The notes below the pieces were generated by a model. It worked only from the letters and a program-made list of their open reading frames with translations, had not been told where the DNA came from and made no database searches. A program made the position numbers and the translations under genes. Shown one piece after another: positions 21,101-30,500 of a DNA stretch of 34,694 nt. Each line of letters begins with the position of its first letter. Position 1 is the stretch's first letter. Origin of the DNA: Spirogloea muscicola (lineage: Eukaryota; Streptophyta; Zygnematophyceae; Spirogloeales; Spirogloeaceae); the NCBI GenBank assembly GCA_009602725.1, contig WELB01000092.1:535650-570343 (forward strand), given 5' to 3'.

Positions 21101-24100
21101 TTGCAGTCAATGTCACCTTCAAAGCATCCCTCTCTGCACAGGAACACCCTCTCATTGTGCTCCATTCATATCAGAAACCGGATGCAGGTAGAACAAGCTT
21201 CTGACCACTATAAGCTATAAGTCAGACTTGTGACAGATATATGAATGTATGAGAGCAGCCAAAGCAATGGATTGAAGCTTTCATCATGATACTTTGGGCA
21301 GTAACAGCTAGACCCTCATGGTCTGCTACAACCTTTCCAAAGTATCTGAAAGCCTGCATACCAAACAATGTTCCCTAAAGAAAATGAGGACTTGGCTACA
21401 GAAGGCTTAAGAGGAGCAATCATACACGCCTGGCCAAACGCACCTAGCACAAGGAGCTGCTCAAGCACATCGCCAGCCCTCAGATTGGCCTTGAGCTGCT
21501 CGGCATGCCCTGTTGCATGAAAGGAACACTGCTGCAAGTGTCAAGCTTGCTTCAAGCACGCATGAAATAGGAATACAAAAATTCAGATATATTATACATG
21601 TAGATATAGATATAGATATATAGAAATAGACAAATAGACATCATTTTTCTCAAGGCCTGCATACAGTCAAACTGACAGAAGGCATAGGTCCAGTGAACGC
21701 CACTTTGTGCTAAGTGCGTGCATCATGACCGGCGGCTCCGCTTCACCTGAAAAGTCAGAGAGGTGCTCAAACTGCAGTATTCCTGTGAGGGTGCCCTCCG
21801 GGGTCACGATGTCCAAGAGGAAGGCGCCATCACCGAGGCTCCGTATGAGCCCCGCAACGACCACGCCGGGAGCAGCATTCTCAGCATTCTGGAGCTTGCT
21901 ACGAAGCGCGGGCTCCTTGCCAGCCAATGGTGTGCCCGCCAGCAATCTGCAGTCAAACCCCAAACCCCAGTAATGTCTCCCCTCTTCGTGAGAAAATCAG
22001 GGAGTAGCCGCATGGTGAGACGAAGTTACGTCTTCCTGCCTTTGCACGAGACAGCTTCACACCTACATGGGAGTCTGCCACTGGAAGCACACCAAAGTGG
22101 GGTGATCCACAAAGCAGCATGTGAAGAGCGTAGACCTGTCGCTGGAGGTGATGAAGCTGAGCGACAGCTTCTGGGTTTCCAGGTTCCTCCGTAGCACCCG
22201 TGCCTTCACCACCTGGCCGACCTCAAAGGCCTTGCTCGGAAGCGAGTCTGCCTCCAGTCCCAACTCCGACCTGTGCCACATCCAATGTCAAAAGCACCTC
22301 GTCACTAACATCTCAGGATGAATGTCTGATGACATTCAGCGACATACTGACATAAACGATCATAGCAACAATCTCCCATAGCCTTAGATGCTGCACAATG
22401 ACAAGGACCAGTTCTTTTGCACAAGCTTCTCAACAATAGAATAGATAGACTTTCCAGTACATTGAGCTGGGGCGCATACCTGTGTGCAAGTCCCTTCACG
22501 TTGTTGTAGAAGCTCACGAAGCAGCCATAGTCCTTGACCCCCGTCAGAACACCGTGGCTGACAACACCCTCCTTGGCATCCTCAATGGATGTGATGATTG
22601 GAAGCTTTGTCGCAACCTGCCACCACCACAACCAAACACCTTTGCAGTCAGCTTGGGTGAGCCACACTGTCAAGAGAAGCTCCTGAACCCCTACGTCTAG
22701 TCAGAGGAAGGTGTAGCTGGCAAAATAGTGGTAGCGAAGCTCTTACCAAGGACCTCTTGTGCGTCACTGTGATCTTTCTTGTATCGATATTGCACGTCAC
22801 TACCCGCACCTTCAATTTCATCCCAACCTGTGCCATCAGCCAGCAGTCAGCTTATTAGGTTCACTGCCCTGATTTGAACAGCTTGCACGACCTGAAATAT
22901 GGCCCTAACGAATGTTGAGTCTGTCCACTTGCTACAGATCTAGTAAGAGGTAAGCAAGAGGTAGAGGTAAGTAAGTGGTCAAAGTGAAAACCATATATGC
23001 AACTTCGGCAAGAACAAATGAAGGCCCTTACTTGAAATCGTGCGGGAGGCTTGTGGTACTGGACATCAGACAGGTGTTGCAGCGGACATAGAGCCCGGAT
23101 GCCGTCTGCCAGCTTCAGCAGAAGCCCGTACGGCTCGATGGCGCTTATGGTGCCATGCAAGAGCATGCCAGGCATGATGTCGCTGGGGCTCAGAAGCAGC
23201 TGGTCAATAACGGATGCCTGCAGATTTCAGAGCAGCAGGCACCACAAATAATAAGCACTCAACTTGACCCAACAGGAATTTTCATCAGTAAGTTGTGGAA
23301 TGTGTGAGAAACAAGTACTGAAGTATTTTCAATAAGAAAATCAATGTTTTACTTTAAGAACGTGCCATGCTAAGCACCCACAAAATGTAAGGACCGACTC
23401 AGTGAATATTATCTCAGGAGTTTACTATGCCGCCGGCTTACCTTCATGGAAAGAACGGCGAGGGCATCCATAAGCCGGAGCCCAATCACTCGCGTCCTGA
23501 CCTTCTGCCCTACCGTGAAGGACTTCTCCAGCTTGTCCACTCTCTCCTCCGCTGCATTCGAAATCTACAGGAGGTCCGCCTCAAAGGACGAAATTAGAAC
23601 ACCAAATTAACACAGAAGCCTTGATAAAAGGAGCAACCTTGAGAATTAGTATCTTGCAGCTAGATGCTGAAATGATTGCCTCCTCCATTCGACCCTGCCG
23701 TGCAAGTCGACTCAGAAACGCCAACTTCACGTACATGGACATAGCCTGCGCCAGCCTTGGGATCTTTTGGGAGCTCCAGCAGCATGCCAACAACGGGGTC
23801 AATCCTCCGGATGACGGCTTTCTCAAACACTTCACCCACTTGTACTACCTGCTCAACGTTGCACAAGCAGTAAATCGATTGGCAAATGCAACCATCATAG
23901 AGATTCCACAGATTCAAGCAACTCTGATGTCCACCTTCTCACAACTGAAGGAGCATGGCACACTAGACTAGCGACTAGATGGCTTGCCGGAAATTTTAAT
24001 CAACATCCTCCTTGCTTTCGGTCCAGCCTCTCCATACCTGTGCAGGGGGCTTGCCCTCCACAATGTCGTGGTTTAAAGTCAAGCCCACTCTTTTGGTATC

Positions 24101-27100
24101 TGCCTGTACATATAGTATCCGCGCTCGTAACTGCACAAGTTGCATGTCAATGCACAATTCAGAGGGGCAAACTGAAATATGACAAAAGAAAAAGAAAAAT
24201 GCATCAACTGATAAGAAGAATTTCCGATGTATTCTGTGAGAACTGTCATCGGAATCTATAAGTCTCTGTTCTATTCCACTATATATTAAATTCCACTGGC
24301 TAGCAATCCACACAATTGCAAATATCTAGAGTCCCGGCAAAGCAAAGAGCTGTATATGTTGCTTGCCCTCATATTTTCTGAATATTTTGCTTTCCAGTCA
24401 GCATCAGGCAGCTCTGTCTCCAATTGGTAATGATCAACCTGCACATGAGGGTAGACAATAATATAGATAGCATTATTGAGGAAAGAATGTGCAGAATCGT
24501 GGGACATGAAAGACAGCAGCCTGTAAAAGGTCCGCCAAGAAGCTCACTGTCCCAGTGAAGTACGTGAGAAAGGTGAGGAGGAGCCCGTCATTCAGGACAG
24601 CTTTCACACGGGCATTCACGAGGGCGCCCGGAACAAGCGAATCCAGAGTCAGCCCGTCGTATTCCCTCATCTGCACGCAAAAGCAAGTCACCCAAATTTC
24701 TAAGAAACTGTTCACAGGACCAGGATGATGTTGTGCTCCCTACTGCTGCACTGCAATCTGACAGACAAAGGCGAAGATGGCACCAATGCAGCACAAGATT
24801 ACAGCGCAAGGGACTAGAAGACACCACTGACAGGATGCCTCGCCTCAGGTATGCATCTCACCGTGGTGGTGGCAGCAGCTTGAGTGTCGGTGGAGACCAT
24901 GACAAGCTTCCTAACCTTGTCCACAGAGCTCACCAGGCAAGGTATGAGTTGTCCAACCTTCCGTGGCTCCGCCGTGCCTTCAGCACTTTCTCCTGCTCGA
25001 CCAGACCGTTCTCATTTAGAAATATAACAAACCCTTTACTATATTCAGTTGAGTAACATAGGACAAGGCAGTCTTGATGAGCAGCACGTGTAAACAGGCA
25101 TACCAAAATTGTCCAAGGCAGAGCCAAGGACTGCTGCTGGTGGAGATAATTACGAAGTGCTAGTTACCATTGGAGGTCTGGGCCTCGTGGGGGAGGAACC
25201 CAGACACGTCCGGAGGCCCAAAGGTCAGGACGCAACCGTGGTCCTCCACGCTCTTCACGCACGCGGTTACAACCTACGGCAACACATTGGGGGTTGTCTA
25301 TATAAGAAGGGTCTAAGTTCCCAGGTACTAATCATGGCACGTTAGATACTGGCAGTCGCCCCAAGTGGCACCACAACTATAAATCCTCTGTCCCCTCTGC
25401 CGCCTCATTTTGTTGTATTGCAAGCGTAATCAGGTGCAAGTCAAAATTGAAGTGTGGCAGGCTGCAAAATCGCACCATTCCCTCATGGGCAGTCTCCGCT
25501 GAGAAGCCGTTGTTGACGAGGGAGAGGCGCAGGGAGAGCTCGGCGCGTTTCTTCTTGGCAACGTCCTCGGGCCCGAGCTGCGCTCGGACCACGCAGGCCA
25601 CGAGCTGGCCGATGGAGAAGAGCTCGTCTAGGGCAGGGGGGGCGTTCTCCCACTGGCATGGCACAGTCGCACTGACACGTGGCCGTCAGCGTGCCGTGCA
25701 GGGAAGCAGCCAAGCAGCATGCCTCCATAAGCATTGAGCTTGAATCTGCAATTTGCAAATTGAAGCTCTAACCAATCTGTGCACTAGATTAATCCTCTAA
25801 CTAATCTGTGCACCGCAGACACTTGTGTCTTTGCGGTTTTGCAAGGTGCCATGCCAGGACCAGCTCGCTTCCATCCGACGCTGAGGACCCAACAAAGAGC
25901 CCTCATCTCTACACTGACGTCTGCTTACTCAACGACTTGCCATGATCCTGTGGAAGTAACGCAAGGGCTTTCGAGCGCTGAGGCTAGGAGGCACTGGGCT
26001 TCAGTGAGCGGGACGGCAAGCGGACCTCGTCGTCCCTGGCAGCCTCGTTAGCCTCTGGGGCCTTCGCTGCTGCGCTGTCGGCGCCTTTGCGCAGCTTCGT
26101 TCTTGCCTGCTTGAGCTCCTCACTGGCAGGCACGTCCAAGGCCTCAAGCGCGCCGACGTGCCCCCGCAGGCCGCCGGGCAGGGCGACCGACAGGCCCCAC
26201 GCCTGGACGTCCGTCACCACGCCCAGCACCTTGGTCCCGGCAGTCAGGTTCTGCAGCCACGCAAGGCCACAGACGGCAGGTGAGCAGGCTTCATAACCTT
26301 TCCATGAGGTCACCAACTTAATTTACCTGTACCTGATTAAGCACCTCGTGAAGCTAAATCACGAAAAACAAAACGACAACGACAAGAATCTTATAAACAG
26401 AGCAAAATCGACCTGTCATAATGCATCGACTTCGTACTCGAGTTTGTGAACTATTCTAGGTCATTGAGCTAATGACTATCTGCTCCACCAGGCTCAGCCC
26501 ACTGCGCAGCTTCTAGCCGATGCTCCAGCGACTCAATTAGTCTCTGCCTCCAGCACTAATGGAATAATACTGAGTAAAGTTGCGCAATGAGAGCCAAGTA
26601 GGTGAGGGCCGGCGCAGGCGTGCGCCCGTGCCTTGAGCTTGAGGAGCTCCACGAACGCCGGGAGCTTCCCGGCGAGCTCGCGCGGGAGGCCGGCGACGCC
26701 GGCGCCAGTGGTCGGCTCCTCCTCGCCGCCGCCGTCGGGCGCTCCGAGCACCCGCCGCGGCAGCCGGCGCTTGTGGCCCGCCGCCGCTGCCGCCGCTACG
26801 TGGCTCAGGGCCTCGTCCTCGGCCTCGAGGCGCGCCTGGCGGAGCTCCAGCGGCGTGAGGGCGCCGCTGCCGCCTGCACAGCAAGAATCACTACGGTTTT
26901 CACTAACACTGAGGTACGACCAGACAACTATGTTTGCAAACGAACGTACATTAAATCTGAAGTGCTCGCCGCAAGCAACCGCAGGATGGAGCACGTCAAA
27001 CAGCGGCGGGGCCATCGCCATGGCGGCGCGCCCAGACATGCGGCTTCCTGGCGTCACGGAAAGCTCGTCGGAGGAGCCTTACCGCGTGGGAAGTCCTCCT

Positions 27101-27116
27101 CCTCGCGGGCCGCCAT
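12128..27116 (-). CDS. RRP5: RRP5 / PDCD11 rRNA biogenesis protein (S1 repeats + HAT repeats, 42 exons)
   Basis: Nucleolar factor needed for 18S and for 5.8S/ITS1 processing; S1 repeats bind pre-rRNA and the HAT/TPR tail binds assembly factors (family knowledge). The reading starts at ATG 27116 with [13 protein letters not shown]...LTPLE, the family's N-terminal signature, and stops at TAA 12130-12128 after ...AYVESKFGA. My 42 exons sum to 6,186 bases (2,061 residues), slightly longer than human RRP5 (about 1,870). Order: basic/Gly-rich N-terminus (1-92), S1-type repeats with short linkers (about 93-1620), an acidic Asp/Glu/Ser-rich and Lys-rich linker (about 1625-1770), then HAT repeats (about 1775-2061). 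Exon coordinates are in the three block entries. Four introns use GC donors. It is divergent from SEC31 and convergent with CysRS. Exons 24-26 are the weakest part. Confidence 0.95.
12813..12840. repeat. 14-bp tandem duplication in an RRP5 intron
   Basis: TCGTGCACCAGCCG occurs twice head to tail (12813-12826 and 12827-12840), just upstream of the acceptor of RRP5 exon 40 on the minus strand. It looks like a recent slippage duplication and has no coding role. Confidence 0.85.
13632..13902 (-). other. GC-AG intron of RRP5 (after exon 37)
   Basis: Exon 37 ends CCAAAG and the intron opens GCAAGT, an otherwise perfect donor with C in place of T. It closes TGGCAG before GAAGCC. Phase is 0, and the junction reads [17 protein letters not shown], matching the RRP5 HAT region. 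Confidence 0.8.
15386..19067 (-). other. RRP5: RRP5 exons 24-34: central and last S1 repeats
   Basis: Exons: 19067-18990 (uncertain), 18742-18657 (uncertain), 18542-18455, 18317-18214, 18035-17894, 17753-17510, 17334-17112, 16878-16459, 16227-16167, 15865-15720, 15575-15386. Secure blocks are [101 protein letters not shown] and [20 protein letters not shown]. For the region between HVKKAGK (exon 23) and [11 protein letters not shown] (exon 26) I kept two small exons that preserve frame. One alternative starts exon 26 at 18547 and skips exon 25. The 18657-18742 exon encodes [16 protein letters not shown]. Confidence 0.75.
18036..18213 (-). other. GC-AG intron of RRP5 (after exon 27)
   Basis: The exon ends CCAAAG and the intron opens GCACAT; it ends ATCAG before GCTTG. 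Only this pairing restores YHPGQ/RLVAKVG...GGRLLLLLD. The downstream frame is closed by TGA a few codons before the acceptor, which rules out a longer exon. Confidence 0.7.
19831..19879. repeat. Imperfect short tandem repeat (ATGCTCAA-like)
   Basis: Within an RRP5 intron, units resembling (A/C)TGCT(C/T)AA(A/T/C) recur five or six times in about 50 bases. This is a degenerate minisatellite with no sign of function. Confidence 0.6.
21597..21642. repeat. (TAGATA)n microsatellite in an RRP5 intron
   Basis: An AT-rich run of TAGATA units followed by AGAAATAGACAAATAGACA lies in the intron between RRP5 exons 16 and 17. On the transcribed strand it reads as a TCTATA-type pyrimidine-rich tract about 90 bases from the acceptor. 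Confidence 0.85.
24131..24366 (-). other. GC-AG intron of RRP5 (after exon 8)
   Basis: Exon 8 ends ATGAGG and the intron opens GCAAGC; it closes TGTGCAG before TTACGAG. Phase is 0, and the joined protein reads [29 protein letters not shown], the expected S1 run. No GT donor nearby keeps the frame. Confidence 0.75.
26251..26631 (-). other. GC-AG intron of RRP5 (after exon 2)
   Basis: Exon 2 ends CTCAAG and the intron opens GCACGG; it closes GCTGCAG before AACCTG. The joined protein [28 protein letters not shown] fits the family motif between the N-terminal block and the first S1 repeat. The donor is weak beyond the GC. Confidence 0.7.
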
Positions 27117-27240
27117 GGCGGTCATCGCTGGCGCGCCGCACAGAGGCTCGCCTGGTGGTGAAGACCGGCAAAGCCTACATGGAGCTTCGCGAAGGATTTG
27201 CGACTCGCCGCGCCTTCACGGCGCGGCTGCCGCTCCCGCA

Positions 27241-27279
<39 letters not shown>
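27241..27279. repeat. (GGC)13 triplet repeat in the divergent promoter
   Basis: Thirteen uninterrupted GGC triplets, followed by a CTGCGGATGGGG direct repeat. It lies about 125 bases upstream of the RRP5 ATG and about 240 bases upstream of SEC31, so it may fall in the RRP5 5' UTR. Its length is likely polymorphic. Confidence 0.9.
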
Positions 27280-27511
27280 TGCGGATGGGGCTGCGGATGG
27301 CTGGGGGTTTTGGCAAGGGTTTGTGACTGAGGTTAGCCAGCCCAGGGTCAACAATACAGACCGACGCGCCCGCGGTTACCGCAAAGGTGCCACGGTTAGC
27401 CGGCCCCACTTCCGAGCACCAGACTGAAACCGTGGTATCGTAGATCTAGTTGGTGAGCAGTTTAATTCCTTACTATAGGGTTGGGCAGCTTAAATCCGTC
27501 GCTTTATGGTT

Positions 27512-27512
27512 N
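27512..27512. other. Ambiguous base (N) between two candidate SEC31 start codons
   Basis: The only N in the window falls between ATG 27506 and ATG 27518, which are in frame. It does not change the protein if translation starts at 27518, the start that matches the family ([10 protein letters not shown]). It may mark a heterozygous site or an assembly gap edge. Confidence 0.95.
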
Positions 27513-27517
27513 CCGCG

Positions 27518-30500
27518 ATGGCGCTCAAGCAGGTGGCGCGGTCGGCGACGGTGGCGTTTGCGCCGCTGGCGGCGGCGCCGCTGCTGGCGGCGGGCACCAT
27601 GGCGGGCGCCATCGACCTGGCCTTCAGCTCCACCGCCTGCCTCGAGCTCTTCCGCCTCGACTTCGCGGACGCCGAGCCCGACCTGGCGCCCGCCGCGGGC
27701 GCCGCGCCGGCGTCCGAGCGCTTCAACCGCCTCTCCTGGGGCACCATCGGCGTCGACTCCGGCGACTACCCGCTCGGCGTCGTCGCCGGCGGCCTCGTCG
27801 ACGGTTCCGTCAACCTGTGGAATCCCGACAAGCTCCTCAGGTGCAGCCTTCGAACCCCTGCTGCCACGGCGGCTCAGGCGGTTCGGTTTTTGGTCGCCCT
27901 GCCTCGTACAAGGCAATGTAGGTAATGCAGCTAAATCCTTGTAAGTTGTGCTGGTTAATACCTAGTGTACAAGAAGAATGCATAGCAATGCTGTTGGAAC
28001 GGTCAGCTCGAGTCTCAGCCTGTTACATTGGGCTTTGCAGCAAGGGCAGCACGCCAGAGGACTGCGTCGTCGGCCGCCTCCAGAAGCACACGGGCGCGGT
28101 GAGTGCCAGGCATTAACTCACCGAAAGCGCCTGGCGTCGTGACCAAAGGCCGCAGCCAGCAGTGTCCATCAGCTTGAAGACGGCGCTGGGTCACAGTCGT
28201 GAAGGGCAGCTCGCTATCACAATGACAGGGTCTGAGGTATTTCGGGCCAGCAGCGAGCTCGGTCCAATGCAGGCCAGGCACTGACTGCCAAGCTCGCTGT
28301 CAAGGGCAGGTCCGCGGCCTGGAGTTCAACGCTTTCAGCCCGAATCTGCTCGCCTCGGGAGCCGAGGACGGCGAGGTCTTCATTTGGGACCTGGCCAATC
28401 CGACTGCACCGTCCCTCTACCCTGCACTCAAGGTTTGCAATCACTTGACAAGCTTTGCAGATTGCCAGTCTGTCATGGCAAGAAGATCATCAAGTTCACC
28501 ACTTTGGAGATGGCCATTTTGCAGGGTGGTGCCTCTGGTGCGTCGGGTGAAATCTCTTACCTGGCTTGGAATCACAAGGTCCAGCACATACTCGCCTCAA
28601 CGTCTTACAGCGGCAATTCAGGTGTGCCCGTGAAGGTGCTGGTAATAATGAATGAGGTGTATTGATACAGAGTACGGCAGCGATTATGCCCCATCCAATT
28701 GTTACTATGCTACGAGGTAAGAATGCTTGTAGGTACTCGTGGATATGAAGTGATCAGCGAGTCACTGACTCTTGGTGACTGCTCTCTGCTTGCAGTTGTC
28801 TGGGACTTGAAAAGGCAGAAGCAAGTGATTAGGTGAGCTGCTTTGAAGTTTACCTCTTCAATATACATGGGCGTTTTCACGACAACAGCTGTGTATATAG
28901 TACTGCAAGCTCAAGCTAGGTTGGCATGTTTGATTCACACCACAACTTTCACTCCTGTGTGACGCTGTGTCTGATTTCATGGCCATTCTTGTCAACCTCA
29001 GTGAATGCCTGTCTGACTACACGTTATATTTGTTCCTAATTCACCAGCTTCACAGACCCAACAAGCCGGCGACGATGCTCCTCTTTGCAGTGGAACCCAG
29101 AGGTGGCAACGCAACTCATCGTGGCTTCCGACGATGACAGATCGCCAGCTGTCCAGGTCAGAGACCAGTAGTGCAATGTTGTGCAAGCTGAATGTTGTCA
29201 CAGCGTTGTGGCCCCTCTAGTCATTTTGTTCATTTTGGCAGGACAGTATGCTAGGGTTGAGGATTTATATTAACTGGATGGTCTCATGAGTGCTATTCTG
29301 ACAATGTACACAGGTGTGGGACTTGAGGAACTCCATTTCGCCCTTGAGAGAGTTGACTGGGCACTCAAAAGGTACCAACAGGATAAGTACCAACAGGATA
29401 AGCATGAACATGAATGCACATGTGATTGCGTTTGTCCTCGTGAAAAGCACATGATTGTGATGTGCTTGGTCTCAATGGCAGGCCTTGATTGCCAGGTTGC
29501 TTCCAGATGGCAGCCCATGACAAGCATATGTATACATGTGCAGGTGTGCTTGCCATGGCGTGGTGCCCAAGTGATAGTGGTCTCTTGCTAACCTGTGGCA
29601 AAGATAACCGCACTCTCTGCTGGGACACAAATTCTGGAGAGGTTTGCTATCTCCTCGCTGCCCTTAATTTGTGGAAGCAGCAAGTGAGCTTTAGATGCTA
29701 TTTCCGAGGTGCTCAGAAGCAATCTCTTGATGGCCAATTCCCAGATAAGCAAGAAAGGAGCTGCTTAGAATGTCAATTACTGCATTGACGAAGCGATGAA
29801 GGTTGTAATGAGACCAATAAGGAGTACCAAAAGCCCTGGAAGCAGCTAACACTTCATGACTGCCTCATCTAGTGCAGATTCTGTACGAGCTCCCTTTAAG
29901 CAATAATTGGAACTTTGACCTACAGTGGTCCCCTACGAACCCAGGGATACTGTCGACATCTTCCTTCGACGGCAAAGTCAGCATCTACAGCATAGAGGTA
30001 GGATGATCAGGGCACGAGCATTCACTACGAGTGCGTGTCTCCAAGAATATCCAGGTTTTGACAGTGTGAAATTGGCGTACTGTACTGCATAATTGCATGG
30101 ACTGAAACACTCTGGGCATGTCATTATGCAGTCTGCGCATACAGGAGGCTCCAGCGTTGAAGCAGATTTTGGAGCAAGCTTGACTCAGCAACCATCTATG
30201 TGTAAGACAGCTGCTTACCCAGAGGGCTAAGTGGAGTCAAGGGCACAGCTTCACAATGTTGACTTGATTTGGACGCAGGAATTTGCAATGATTCATGCTT
30301 TTGAGCAAGTCCTTGTGTGTTGTCGCGAGTGGACGAACTCGGGCAAAAGCCTTTCTGAGATGGCGTCATGTAGCAATCTGCAGCAATGACAAGGGCACCC
30401 CAGTGGCTGAAGCGGCCAGTTGGATTGAGCTTTGGTTTTGGTGGGAAGCTTGTTTCCTTCCGGCCCAAGAAGGGAGCTCCGGGATCTGAGGTAACCCGCC

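Larger units (their letters stand above)
19172..27116 (-). other. RRP5: RRP5 exons 1-23: N-terminus and first S1 repeats
   Basis: Exons in transcript order: 27116-27083, 26873-26632, 26250-26026, 25652-25476, 25273-25168, 24992-24862, 24670-24548, 24438-24367, 24130-24038, 23848-23726, 23564-23442, 23217-23032, 22827-22747, 22616-22480, 22270-22136, 21946-21747, 21509-21444, 21133-21027, 20836-20756, 20579-20505, 20080-19979, 19689-19521, 19308-19172. S1 signatures at junctions include [102 protein letters not shown] and [11 protein letters not shown]. Several exons are exactly 123 bases and most introns here are phase 0. Confidence 0.88.
27117..27517. promoter_or_regulatory. Shared divergent promoter of RRP5 (-) and SEC31 (+)
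   Basis: Just 401 bases separate the two start codons, so both promoters and 5' UTRs lie here. It holds a (GGC)13 run and two direct copies of GGTTAGCC(A/G)GCCC at 27331-27343 and 27394-27406. On the minus strand, the sense strand of RRP5, these read GGGC(T/C)GGCTAACC, and the first contains GGGCTGG. An AT-richer stretch (27440-27510) precedes SEC31. Co-regulation of the two growth genes is plausible but not shown. Confidence 0.6.

Noticed and set aside
26602-27427. Two plus-strand open frames of 242 and 264 codons opposite RRP5 exons 1-2
   Set aside because: They are antisense to the conserved RRP5 N-terminus and run through the GGC repeat; composition is low-complexity.
27468-27482. CTATAGGG resembling the end of a phage T7 promoter next to an N (possible vector)
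   Set aside because: The rest of the 18-base promoter is absent and genomic sequence continues smoothly on both sides.
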